DNA from: an uncultured Campylobacter sp.
GTDB taxonomy: Bacteria > Campylobacterota > Campylobacteria > Campylobacterales > Campylobacteraceae
DNA: 5,098 nucleotides
NCBI RefSeq assembly: GCF_938045465.1
Contig: NZ_CALIBF010000161.1
Coordinates: 1 to 5,098 of the forward strand
Reading direction: 5' to 3'
The notes under the pieces were generated by a model. That model was not told the origin of the DNA, searched no databases, and saw only the letters and a list, made by a program, of their open reading frames with translations. This document shows positions 1 through 5,089 of the stretch, one piece after another (position 1 is the first letter of the stretch; each line of letters begins with the position of its first letter). Made by a program: the position numbers and the translations under genes.

Positions 1-228
1 GAGCTTTTGTCCGTCAAAAACGTAGATGAAATCCTGATCGAACCAAAGACTCTCGCACGAGATAAAAAACCGTTCCAGCCAGAACAAAAACGGTCGCACG
101 GAAAGCCTTTTTACCTCGCTTATCCCATCTATCGCGGCAAGCCGGTGCGAGCTAAGCCTGCGAGGGTTGCGCCGAAGAAGCGTCCAAACAATCCCGCCAA
201 GAAGCAAGACACTAAAAATTACGATTAA
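1..228 (+). CDS. C-terminal part of a basic protein of unknown function (5' end outside window)
   Basis: The reading frame is open from the first base to the TAA at 226-228. A TTG at 7-9 could serve as a start, but the frame continues upstream through Glu-Leu and no Shine-Dalgarno can be judged there. I therefore read this as the end of a longer gene. The visible 75 or so residues are hydrophilic and strongly basic. The last 30 are rich in Lys, Arg, Pro and Ala (for example KPVRAKPARVAPKKRP) and look like a disordered tail of the kind that contacts nucleic acid or acidic surfaces. There is no membrane segment and no recognisable catalytic motif. The gene converges with the next one, with only 16 bases between the two stop codons. 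I do not recognise the family. A complete 73-residue protein starting at the TTG is the alternative, which I think less likely. Confidence 0.6.
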   Translation, partial: ELLSVKNVDEILIEPKTLARDKKPFQPEQKRSHGKPFYLAYPIYRGKPVRAKPARVAPKKRPNNPAKKQDTKNYD

Positions 229-244
229 AATTTGAATTAAAATT

Positions 245-928
245 TCAGCCATTTAAAATTCTAAGTCCTTTTACAAATGCGAATTTCACCTCCGTATCGC
301 CCCAAAACAAACTCCTGCTAAAATCCGCCTCCGCGCCGTTTGCAAGCTCTTCATAAAGCTTATAAAATCGCCCTTTGTGCGTGCAATCGCTTAGACAGAC
401 GTTAAAAAACGCCTCCGCCGCGTCCCTGCCGCCGAAATAAAAGATAAAGTAGATCGGGCGCAGATCGAAGGCGCTTAGATTTTTGTTAAATTTAGCCCCG
501 CGCTGCATCATAAACTCCACCGCCTTGCGCTTGTCCTCAAAAAGCTCAAAAATAGGCAGCGCGTAGTCCTTGATAGCTGCGCTAATCTCGCGAACGCTGG
601 GCTCGAAGCTGGCACCCGCGAGCTGCCAGTCGCGGAACTGCCTGCGCGGCGTGAGATAGCCCAGATACGATACGAAAACAAGGTCGGTCGAGTAGGGCAA
701 CTCCTCTTGCATAAGCTTTTTTAGGCGCTTGCAGTAGATCGCGACCTGCGGCAGGATGCTTACGCTACCGGCGTAGTTGCGTATGCTGGAGCTAAAATAA
801 ATTTCAAACGAAATATCTTTGTCGCTTGCGAGCTTCGTTAGTTTTTGCCCCTTTTGCGTGGGCTTGAAGTACGCAAAATTTGCCGCGATCTCATTGCAGC
901 CGTTTAAAAATATCTCTCGCGGAGTCAT
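245..928 (-). CDS. Conserved-looking hypothetical protein, 227 residues
   Basis: This is an intact frame from ATG at 926-928 to TGA at 245-247, preceded by a good Shine-Dalgarno (AAGGA, five bases before the ATG), so the start is well supported. The protein looks soluble: no signal peptide, no membrane helix, and a regular mix of aromatic and charged residues. Residues 40-72 (around FEIYFSSSIRNYAGSV and the following VAIYCKRLKKL) loosely resemble small DUF4304-like proteins, which carry a beta-rich 'F-x-S-S-x-R-N' stretch followed by a strand. That resemblance is from memory and weak. The C-terminal half (FELFEDKRKAVEFMMQRGAK onward) appears helical. No catalytic motif can be pointed to. Codon use and GC content match the rseP region, so it looks native. 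It stands alone, convergent with the upstream plus-strand gene. The role is unknown; immunity or accessory proteins of this size exist, but nothing here shows that. Confidence 0.75.
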   Translation of the reverse strand: MTPREIFLNGCNEIAANFAYFKPTQKGQKLTKLASDKDISFEIYFSSSIRNYAGSVSILPQVAIYCKRLKKLMQEELPYSTDLVFVSYLGYLTPRRQFRDWQLAGASFEPSVREISAAIKDYALPIFELFEDKRKAVEFMMQRGAKFNKNLSAFDLRPIYFIFYFGGRDAAEAFFNVCLSDCTHKGRFYKLYEELANGAEADFSRSLFWGDTEVKFAFVKGLRILNG

Positions 929-933
929 GATTT

Positions 934-938
934 TCCTT
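934..938 (-). promoter_or_regulatory. Ribosome binding site of the 227-residue hypothetical
   Basis: Minus-strand AAGGA lies five bases before the ATG at 926-928. It fixes the start of the gene, because no other in-frame start nearby has such a site. Confidence 0.7.
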
Positions 939-971
939 TAAATTTATCGTTTAAATTTAGACGTTTTGTTC

Positions 972-1017
972 GCTAGTAATTCGGTTTGCCGCTTACGTTA
1001 CCGCAGTCGCGACTAGC
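972..1017. repeat. Inverted repeat in the intergenic gap
   Basis: GCTAGT (972-977) is matched by ACTAGC (1012-1017). Inside it CGGT (982-985) pairs with ACCG (1000-1003), and AGTCGCGACT (1005-1014) is a perfect ten-base palindrome. It lies between the start of the hypothetical gene and the end of the ABC ATPase remnant. It lacks a T-tract, so it is not a clear terminator. It could be an operator or chance. Confidence 0.3.
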
Positions 1018-1124
1018 AAGCTTGCATTTTATAGGGCGCGCCGTTTGCCGCCTAAAAACTCGTCTAATGCGCGCAATTTTACCCCAATTCGGCTAAATTT
1101 AACGGCGCTACGCGCCCGTAAAAT

Positions 1125-1450
1125 TTATAATCTATCCTCGTATCTTTCGTAGTTTATGCCGTAAATTTTATCGATATTTTCGGCGTTTATGAGCTGCTTG
1201 CTGCGCCCGAAGGCTAAAATTTCGCCGTCTTTTATAAACAGCGTCAAATTTGAAACAAACTTCGCATGCCGCGGGTAGTGCGTCGTCTGCACGAAGGTGT
1301 AGCCCTCATCTCCCAGCGCTTTTATCATCTCGAGTAGCTTGATCTGATTGCCAAAGTCCAGCCCGTTTGTAGGCTCGTCCATAAAGATCACTTTCGCGCC
1401 CTGAACCAGCGTGCGCGCGATATACGCCAGCTGCCGCCACTTGAAATTTC
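1125..1450 (-). pseudogene. Remnant of a FecE-type ABC transporter ATPase (iron-siderophore/cobalamin import), 5'-truncated and frameshifted
   Basis: The main frame ends at TAA 1125-1127 and holds the second half of an ABC ATPase: Q-L-A-Y-I-A-R-T-L helix, Walker B and D-loop (VIFMDEPTNGLD, with GTG at 1389-1391 being the Val of Walker B rather than a real start), the H-loop THYPRHA, and a FecE-like tail with 'ENIDKIYGI'. In intact relatives this subunit hydrolyses ATP at the inner membrane to drive uptake of ferric siderophores, haem or cobalamin. Walker A, the Q-loop and a proper start are absent. The frame runs back only to a TAA at 1470-1472. The ABC signature is still visible as E-I-S-S-G-G (1433-1450), but one frame away. 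The distance to Walker B fits a loss of 4 or 7 bases at about 1431-1440. No permease or binding-protein gene flanks it. An active short protein is very unlikely. Confidence is high for the family and for decay, lower for the substrate. Confidence 0.85.
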
Positions 1451-1717
1451 GCCTTTTAAGATTCTGTCTTTATATGGATTGCGCTTAGAATTTTATATTC
1501 TCACGTCTTTAAAATTTGCGTCGTTGCGAATAAATTTTTATCTAGGTTTAAAATTTGATGCCGTGTTGTTGCGCTGCGTAAAATTTCAATAACGCGCTAA
1601 ATTTAAGTAGCACGTAAAATCAAGCATTGCGCTAAATTTCAAGTTACGCGCCGAATTTAGCTCGCGCGACAAATCAAACGCGCCGCCTAATAAAGCGGTA
1701 TAAAATTTGCTCGCGCG
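1451..1717. other. Gene-free AAATTT-rich gap
   Basis: Neither strand shows a convincing gene here. The stretch alternates AT-rich AAATTT blocks with GCG-rich words (GCGCTAAATTT at 1594 and again at 1629; TCGCGCG near 1662 and 1711). The missing 5' half of the neighbouring ABC ATPase should lie here, but neither Walker A nor a Q-loop can be found in any frame I read. I conclude it was deleted or has decayed beyond recognition. Confidence 0.55.
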
Positions 1718-1739
1718 ATAAAGCCCGTCCTTCGGGGCC
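1718..1739 (-). terminator. Weak terminator-like hairpin after the yggS gene
   Basis: On the minus strand CCCG (1733-1736) pairs with CGGG (1724-1727) around a five-base loop. One extra G-C pair is possible across a bulged base, and TTTAT follows. It touches the stop codon of the YggS-family gene, which is the right place for the end of the rseP-yggS transcript. The short stem and short T-run make it a weak call. Confidence 0.35.
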
Positions 1740-2377
1740 TAGGCGTATAAAATTCTACCCAGGCGGATCATGTTCGAGCCGCATTTGATCGCGAGCTCAA
1801 AATCATCGCTCATCCCCATCGAGCAGATCCGCGCGCCGTGCGGTACGAGCGCATCAAAGATCTCGCGGCTCACCTCGAAGCTTCGCGCGATCTGCGCGGG
1901 CTCGCTCACGTGCGCTCCGATGCTCATCACGCCGATTAAATTTAGATTTTTGCACTCTTGTTTGATGCGCAAAAACTCCTCCACCGCGCGGTTTTTATCG
2001 AGCCCAGTTTTGGAGCTCTCGCCCGCGGCGTTGATCTCCAGCAGCGTATCTAGCGGATAAGTTAGCCGCTTATTTACGGCAAGCGCGAGCTCGCAACTGT
2101 TGCAGCTCTGCCACAGCGTCGGGCGCAGAGCGATGAGCTGATTGATTTTGTTGCTTTGCAGCGTGCCGATGAAGTGCCACTTTAGCGGCAGTTCGCGCAG
2201 TAGCTCGCTTTTGCGCTTCAGCTCCTGCACTCTGTTTTCTCCAAACGCGATCTGTCCTTGCGAATACAGCTCGCGCACCTCATCCGTGCCTACGTTTTTG
2301 CTTACCGCGACTAGCTGTACGTTGCCCGCGCCTGTTTTCGCAGCTTCAATGCGCTTTAAAATTTCATCCAGCCTCAT
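1739..2377 (-). CDS. yggS: Pyridoxal phosphate homeostasis protein, YggS/PLPBP (PROSC) family
   Basis: Members of this family bind pyridoxal 5'-phosphate in a single TIM-barrel domain like that of alanine racemase. They have no known enzyme activity and buffer cellular PLP; loss disturbs vitamin B6 and amino-acid pools. The 212 residues match the usual bacterial length. Visible motifs are LVAVSK with the PLP lysine at residue 27, FGENRVQE (45-52), WHFIGTLQSNK (67-77), the ESSKTGLD segment (120-127), GVMSIGAH (149-156), and SMGMSDDFELAI (186-197), whose Ser/Met/Gly loop and the following R-L-G (205-207) hold the phosphate. The ATG at 2375-2377 overlaps the rseP stop as ATGA, so translation is probably coupled and the gene co-transcribed with rseP. 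The C-terminus RILYA replaces the more usual I-F-G ending, a minor variation. The product is cytoplasmic, and the family assignment is firm. Confidence 0.95.
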   Translation of the reverse strand: MRLDEILKRIEAAKTGAGNVQLVAVSKNVGTDEVRELYSQGQIAFGENRVQELKRKSELLRELPLKWHFIGTLQSNKINQLIALRPTLWQSCNSCELALAVNKRLTYPLDTLLEINAAGESSKTGLDKNRAVEEFLRIKQECKNLNLIGVMSIGAHVSEPAQIARSFEVSREIFDALVPHGARICSMGMSDDFELAIKCGSNMIRLGRILYA

Positions 2378-3489
2378 TTGTAAAATCCCAAAATTCTAGC
2401 GAAATCATTCAGCACCGTAAATATCATCAAAAGTGCTAAAATGCCCATACCTACGTAGCTGGCGCCCACGAATACCCGCTTTGGCACGGGGCGGCGGAAG
2501 ATGAGCTCAAAGAGATTAAACGCGATGTGCCCGCCGTCGAGCGCGGGGATCGGAAAGAGGTTGATAAGCCCTAAATTTACCGATATTAGCGCCACGAGCG
2601 CGAGCAAGACCGCCGCGCCGTAATCGACCGCCTTTGAGGTGATGTCCGTAATGGCGACGATGCCGCCCATCTCCTTAGGCGAAACGACGCCGCTGGCGAG
2701 CTTCTCAAGACCCACCAAGATGAGCTTTGACGCTTCCACCGTCTGATCCCACGCGAAGCTAAGCGAGCTTGTGCCCTTGTGATATAGCGTCACGGTCGCG
2801 TTGTAATCGGGCGAAATGCCGATGAGCGGCACTCTTATGCTCTCGCGCCAGATGGTTTTTTTCTCGCCGAGCTTCGGCGTGAGCTGCAGGCTCAGCCGCT
2901 CGCCGCCGCGCATAATTTCTAAGCTTAGCGGCGCTGCGGTTACCTGCTTTGAGATGTCGTCCCACTCGCGGATCTGCTTGCCGTCGATCGATAAAATTTC
3001 ATCGTTGATCATCAGCCCTGCGCTTGCTGCGGCGGAGCCTGGCGAGATTTTGCCGACCTTGGGTGCGAGCTTTTCGACGCCGATGTAGCCCAGCGCGATG
3101 TAGATCAAAAACGCAAGCAGCAGGTTAAAAAACGGTCCCGCAAAAAGTATGATTATGCGCGCGATCGGGCCTTTGGAGTTGTAGCTGTCGGGATCCGCGC
3201 TTGCCGCGGCGGGATCCAGATCCTCCTGCCCCTTAAGACTCACGTAGCCCCCCAGAGGGATCGCGCTGATGGCGTACTGCGTCGCGCCGATGCGCTTGGT
3301 AAAGACCTTCTCACCGAAGCCCACGCTAAAGACGTTCACCCCCACGCCCAGCGCCCGCGCCGCCAAAAAATGCCCCAGCTCGTGGAAAAAGATGAGGAAG
3401 CTGATCGCCAGCACCGTGACCATAAAATTTATCGAGTAAAAATAAAATCCGATCGCCAGGATCGCGAGCGTTAAAATTATGCTTTTCAA
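2374..3489 (-). CDS. rseP: RseP/site-2 family intramembrane zinc metalloprotease
   Basis: This inner-membrane protease cuts transmembrane segments of substrates already clipped by another protease, and in many bacteria also clears leftover signal peptides. Numbered from the chosen start, it has a first membrane helix with the zinc motif HELGH (36-40), the AGPFFN segment (117-122) in a second helix, one PDZ domain (about 139-209), and NLFPIPALDGGH (310-321) with the third zinc ligand Asp318, then a last helix near 340-360. I choose TTG at 3487-3489 (371 residues) because AAAGG lies eight bases upstream and because relatives, as I recall them, begin MKSII-like. The frame also extends to a TTG at 3535-3537 (387 residues), which has no Shine-Dalgarno. 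E. coli RseP has about 450 residues and two PDZ domains; the short form is usual in this group. Sigma-E/RseA is not known in campylobacters, so the substrates are uncertain. It overlaps yggS by four bases. Confidence 0.93.
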   Translation of the reverse strand: MKSIILTLAILAIGFYFYSINFMVTVLAISFLIFFHELGHFLAARALGVGVNVFSVGFGEKVFTKRIGATQYAISAIPLGGYVSLKGQEDLDPAAASADPDSYNSKGPIARIIILFAGPFFNLLLAFLIYIALGYIGVEKLAPKVGKISPGSAAASAGLMINDEILSIDGKQIREWDDISKQVTAAPLSLEIMRGGERLSLQLTPKLGEKKTIWRESIRVPLIGISPDYNATVTLYHKGTSSLSFAWDQTVEASKLILVGLEKLASGVVSPKEMGGIVAITDITSKAVDYGAAVLLALVALISVNLGLINLFPIPALDGGHIAFNLFELIFRRPVPKRVFVGASYVGMGILALLMIFTVLNDFARILGFYK

Positions 3490-3497
3490 ATTTAAAA

Positions 3498-3502
3498 CCT
3501 TT
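3498..3502 (-). promoter_or_regulatory. Ribosome binding site deciding the rseP start
   Basis: Minus-strand AAAGG is followed by eight bases and then TTG (3487-3489). The upstream in-frame TTG at 3535-3537 is preceded only by AT-rich sequence without a purine-rich site, so this one favours the shorter protein. Confidence 0.6.
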
Positions 3503-3523
3503 GTAAAAAATGGGCTAAGCTTA

Positions 3524-3552
3524 CTATTATTTTGCAAATTTTAAACTTAGAT
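3524..3552 (-). promoter_or_regulatory. Possible promoter of rseP-yggS
   Basis: On the minus strand a T/A-rich stretch (AAGTTTAAAATTT) leads into AAATAATAG. Its TAATAG or AATAAT could act as a -10 box of the campylobacter sigma-70 type, which needs no strong -35 box. Transcription would begin about 25-30 bases before the TTG at 3489. AT-rich words of this sort are common in this DNA, so support is weak. Confidence 0.25.
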
Positions 3553-3690
3553 CGTCGTTTAAAGCCTTGGCTCGCTTTTTTTAAACTTGGTTAGCTTTGA
3601 GCTTAACCCACCGCCGTTTCGGGCTATAAATTTGGCTAAATTAAGGCGCGCGGCGGATGGAGGACGCGAGGAATTTAAAATTTAAAAGCG

Positions 3691-3941
3691 AAATTTTACC
3701 GCGAGATTTTGCAGAGTGGATTATAAAATTTTGCTGCACGAGGCTTTTGCTTTGAAATGCCGCTATGCTTTGAAATTTCATTATGTCTTGGCAAGTCGTC
3801 ATACTCTGAAATTTTGTCGCTCTTTGAAATTCCATTATGTTTTAAAATACTGCCGTGCCGCCCTGAAATTTTGTGTGGCGGTTTAAACGAAATTTTACGC
3901 CGTGAAATTTTTTGCGCAGCGGATTTTATCTTTCAAATTTT
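3691..3941. repeat. Imperfect direct repeat pair, about 43-53 bases
   Basis: The copy at 3691-3733 (GAAATTTTACCGCGAG, then ATTTTGCAGAGTGGATTATA, then AAATTTT) aligns with the copy at 3889-3941 (GAAATTTTACGCCGTGAAAT, then TTTTTGCGCAGCGGATTTTA, then CTTTCAAATTTT), with substitutions and small indels. The two copies flank the 18-base repeat block. Confidence 0.45.
3751..3858. repeat. Six degenerate tandem units of about 18 bases
   Basis: Units start at 3751, 3769, 3788, 3807, 3823 and 3841. The best two are TTTGAAATTTCATTATGT (3769) and TTTGAAATTCCATTATGT (3823), which differ at one base. The unit at 3751 is TTTGAAATGCCGCTATGC. The units at 3788 and 3807 are strongly diverged. Spacings of 16-19 bases indicate an old, decaying tandem array. 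There are no distinct spacers, so this is not CRISPR. Confidence 0.55.
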
Positions 3942-4063
3942 ATAGGCTTAGCACGCCGCCGTGCGTGCATAGATCAAGCATCTATAGAATTTTATCGGTA
4001 AAATTTGAACTTGAAATTTTAAAATTCTGTGTCGCCGTTATAAGTGGAATTTTATGCCGAAAT
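3863..4063. repeat. Second imperfect repeat pair, about 46-53 bases
   Basis: Positions 3863-3908 (TGAAATTTTGTGTGGCGG followed by TTTAAACGAAATTTTACGCC) match 4011-4063 (TGAAATTTTAAAATTC, GTGTCGCCGTTATAAG, then TGGAATTTTATGCCGAAAT). The second copy has an insertion of about eight bases and scattered substitutions. The central GTGTxGCxGTT and AATTTTAxGCCG words are shared. Confidence 0.45.
3951..3985. other. Two adjacent perfect small hairpins
   Basis: GCACG/CGTGC (3951-3964, four-base loop) is followed five bases later by ATAGAT/ATCTAT (3969-3985, five-base loop). They lie between the two halves of a repeat pair. There is no T-tract and no adjoining gene, so the function, if any, is unknown. 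Confidence 0.3.
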
Positions 4064-4093
4064 TCTATCGCTAAAACCCACTAAGCGCGGGTT

Positions 4094-4336
4094 CTAACGC
4101 TTTGCGATGAGGTTTTGTAGCTTCACAATACATTGTTTTAGTTTGATAAAAAATTCTGATTCTTCAAATGAATGTAAGATCAAGCTTAGTTTAAATTTTT
4201 CATCTATTAAATTTGGACTGAAGCCCTCTAAGCCGCTTTCGCGAGTGGATCTAAACATTTCGCGTATTAGTCGTTTTATTTTGCCTTGCGTCGGCGCGGC
4301 GCTGTGATCGCCTAAAATTTCTATTTTCTTTATTAC
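4094..4336 (-). pseudogene. C-terminal remnant of an unidentified gene
   Basis: One minus-strand frame is open from 4336 (just after a TAG at 4337-4339) to TAG at 4094-4096, 80 codons. Its translation reads like real protein: an alternating polar and hydrophobic start (EILGDHSAAPTQGKIKRL), then IREMFRSTRESGLEGF, then a helical end (FFIKLKQCIVKLQNLIAKR). There is no start codon with a ribosome site at its beginning; the only internal ATG (4256-4258) has no clear Shine-Dalgarno. The first few codons fall in the AT-rich segment and are probably not original. I read it as the 3' end of a host gene whose front was replaced by the ECF-type segment. It overlaps the abnormal tail of that ATPase in another frame. 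I do not recognise the family. Confidence 0.5.
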
Positions 4337-5078
4337 CTAGCTCTACTTTAGATAAATCTATCTGTCTTGTGTGACAGGCTCTGCTGTCAAAATCTGACAG
4401 CTGTTCTTTAGTAACTTCATGAAGCAGCTTACCGTCTTTAATAATATACATTCTATCGATCAAATCTTTTAGATAATATATTCTATGTTCAGCAACAACT
4501 ATGGTTTTTCCTTTTTTCTTCAATGTTTCGATTATTGATGAAATAAGCTGTATCGACTTCAAATCTAGGTTACTAGTTATCTCATCTAGAACATATATAT
4601 CAGCATCTAACATCATACTTGCCATAAAAGCTAGTTTTTGTTTTTCTCCGCCACTTAGTTCTAAGACGTTTCTTTCTAACAAATATTCTGCAGAAAATTC
4701 TGATATCACTTCATCAATTCTACTTTGTATCTCTGATTTAGAATAACCATAATTTTCCATACTGAAAGCAAGTTCACTCGTAGAATCAAGATTGAAAAAC
4801 TGATTTTTAGGATTTTGAAAAACACTTCCAACTACTTTTGAAAAATCTTTTAATCTGTCTCCAATATTAAGATGAGCTACTTTTAATTCACCACTGTATC
4901 CACCATCAAAGAACTCTGGAGCTAGTCCATTTAAAACTCGTAAAATAGAAGTTTTTCCACAACCACTAGCACCTGTAAAGAGAATACATTCACCTTTTTT
5001 TATATTAAGTGATAAATCTTCAATATTTAATTTTTGCGATTCAATATATTTATAATTAAAATTTTTAAATGTAATCAA
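4251..5078 (-). CDS. ECF-type ABC transporter ATPase (EcfA-like), with abnormal C-terminal end
   Basis: ECF transporters import vitamins and metal ions in many Gram-positive bacteria; two ATPases (or a fused pair) drive a T subunit and a substrate-binding S component. All ATPase motifs are present in the right order: Walker A GASGCGKT (36-43), Q-loop VFQNP (86-90) followed by the ECF-typical N-Q-F-F-N-L-D-S-T-SELAF (residues 92-105), signature LSGGEKQ (141-147), Walker B IYVLDE (161-166), and H-loop AEH (His198). The stretch from the Q-loop on resembles the first half of fused, YkoD-like ATPases. From about residue 253 the sequence turns into an Arg/Thr/Asn-rich tail (RNFRRSQRRADARQNK) read from GC-richer DNA in the wrong frame, so the native end or a second ATPase half is lost. 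Start is TTG 5076-5078 behind GAGGTGA. GC content and AGA/ATA/TTA-rich codons differ sharply from rseP. The ATPase core could still fold; partners would lie beyond the right edge. Confidence 0.85.
   Translation of the reverse strand: MITFKNFNYKYIESQKLNIEDLSLNIKKGECILFTGASGCGKTSILRVLNGLAPEFFDGGYSGELKVAHLNIGDRLKDFSKVVGSVFQNPKNQFFNLDSTSELAFSMENYGYSKSEIQSRIDEVISEFSAEYLLERNVLELSGGEKQKLAFMASMMLDADIYVLDEITSNLDLKSIQLISSIIETLKKKGKTIVVAEHRIYYLKDLIDRMYIIKDGKLLHEVTKEQLSDFDSRACHTRQIDLSKVELGNKENRNFRRSQRRADARQNKTTNTRNV
4310..4330. other. Composition boundary / presumed recombination junction
   Basis: To the left the sequence is host-like, with GC-rich words (TCGGCGCGGCGCTG near 4291-4304). To the right it becomes about 30% GC by eye and stays so to the window end. 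The coding match to ECF ATPases ends and the match to the remnant frame begins in this interval. No inverted repeat, target-site duplication or integrase gene is visible here. Confidence 0.55.
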
Positions 5079-5082
5079 TTTA

Positions 5083-5089
5083 TCACCTC
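5083..5089 (-). promoter_or_regulatory. Strong Gram-positive-style ribosome binding site of the ECF ATPase
   Basis: Minus-strand GAGGTGA stands four bases (TAAA) before the TTG at 5076-5078. An upstream gene in the same transcript probably ends here: one frame reads TAT-GTT-TAT-GAG-GTG-ATA-AAT-TGA and overlaps the TTG start. Other frames also stop, so the upstream gene cannot be identified. Confidence 0.6.

Larger units (their letters stand above)
3538..4093. other. Gene-free repeat-rich region upstream of rseP
   Basis: About 555 bases hold no credible gene. Short open frames exist on both strands, but their translations are themselves repetitive (for example recurring K-F-Q-S or F-E-I-x-L-C words) because the DNA is built of degenerate GAAATTTT/TTTGAAAT repeats. 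It also holds a bulged hairpin at 3589-3608 (GGTTAGCT pairing with AGCTTAACC) and AGCC/GGCT at 3563-3572 followed by a T-run on the plus strand. Neither follows a gene, so I do not call them terminators. Confidence 0.6.

Noticed and set aside
1770..2399. Two plus-strand open frames inside the yggS gene
   Set aside because: They are Ser/Cys-rich antisense shadows of a firmly identified gene, with no ribosome sites.
2759..3088. Open frames on both strands within rseP
   Set aside because: They overlap the PDZ-coding part of rseP. Their composition (Arg/Ala-rich or Ser/Pro-rich) is typical of shadow frames in GC-richer DNA.
3563..3590. AGCC/GGCT hairpin followed by a T-run on the plus strand as a terminator
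   Set aside because: The stem is only four bases with a two-base loop, and no plus-strand gene ends upstream of it.
3751..3858. Possible CRISPR array
   Set aside because: Units abut with no unique spacers of constant length, repeats are too diverged and no cas gene is present.
3641..4084. Short open frames in the repeat block on both strands
   Set aside because: Their translations simply mirror the degenerate DNA repeats, and none has a convincing ribosome site or family resemblance.
4107..4307. Plus-strand open frame of 66 codons
   Set aside because: It is antisense to the remnant frame at 4094-4336, which reads more like protein.
4310..4330. Insertion sequence end at the composition boundary
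   Set aside because: There is no terminal inverted repeat, target duplication or transposase in the window; simple recombination or deletion explains the junction as well.
4501..4746. Plus-strand open frame of 81 codons
   Set aside because: It is antisense to the signature and Walker B region of the ECF ATPase, so it is a shadow.
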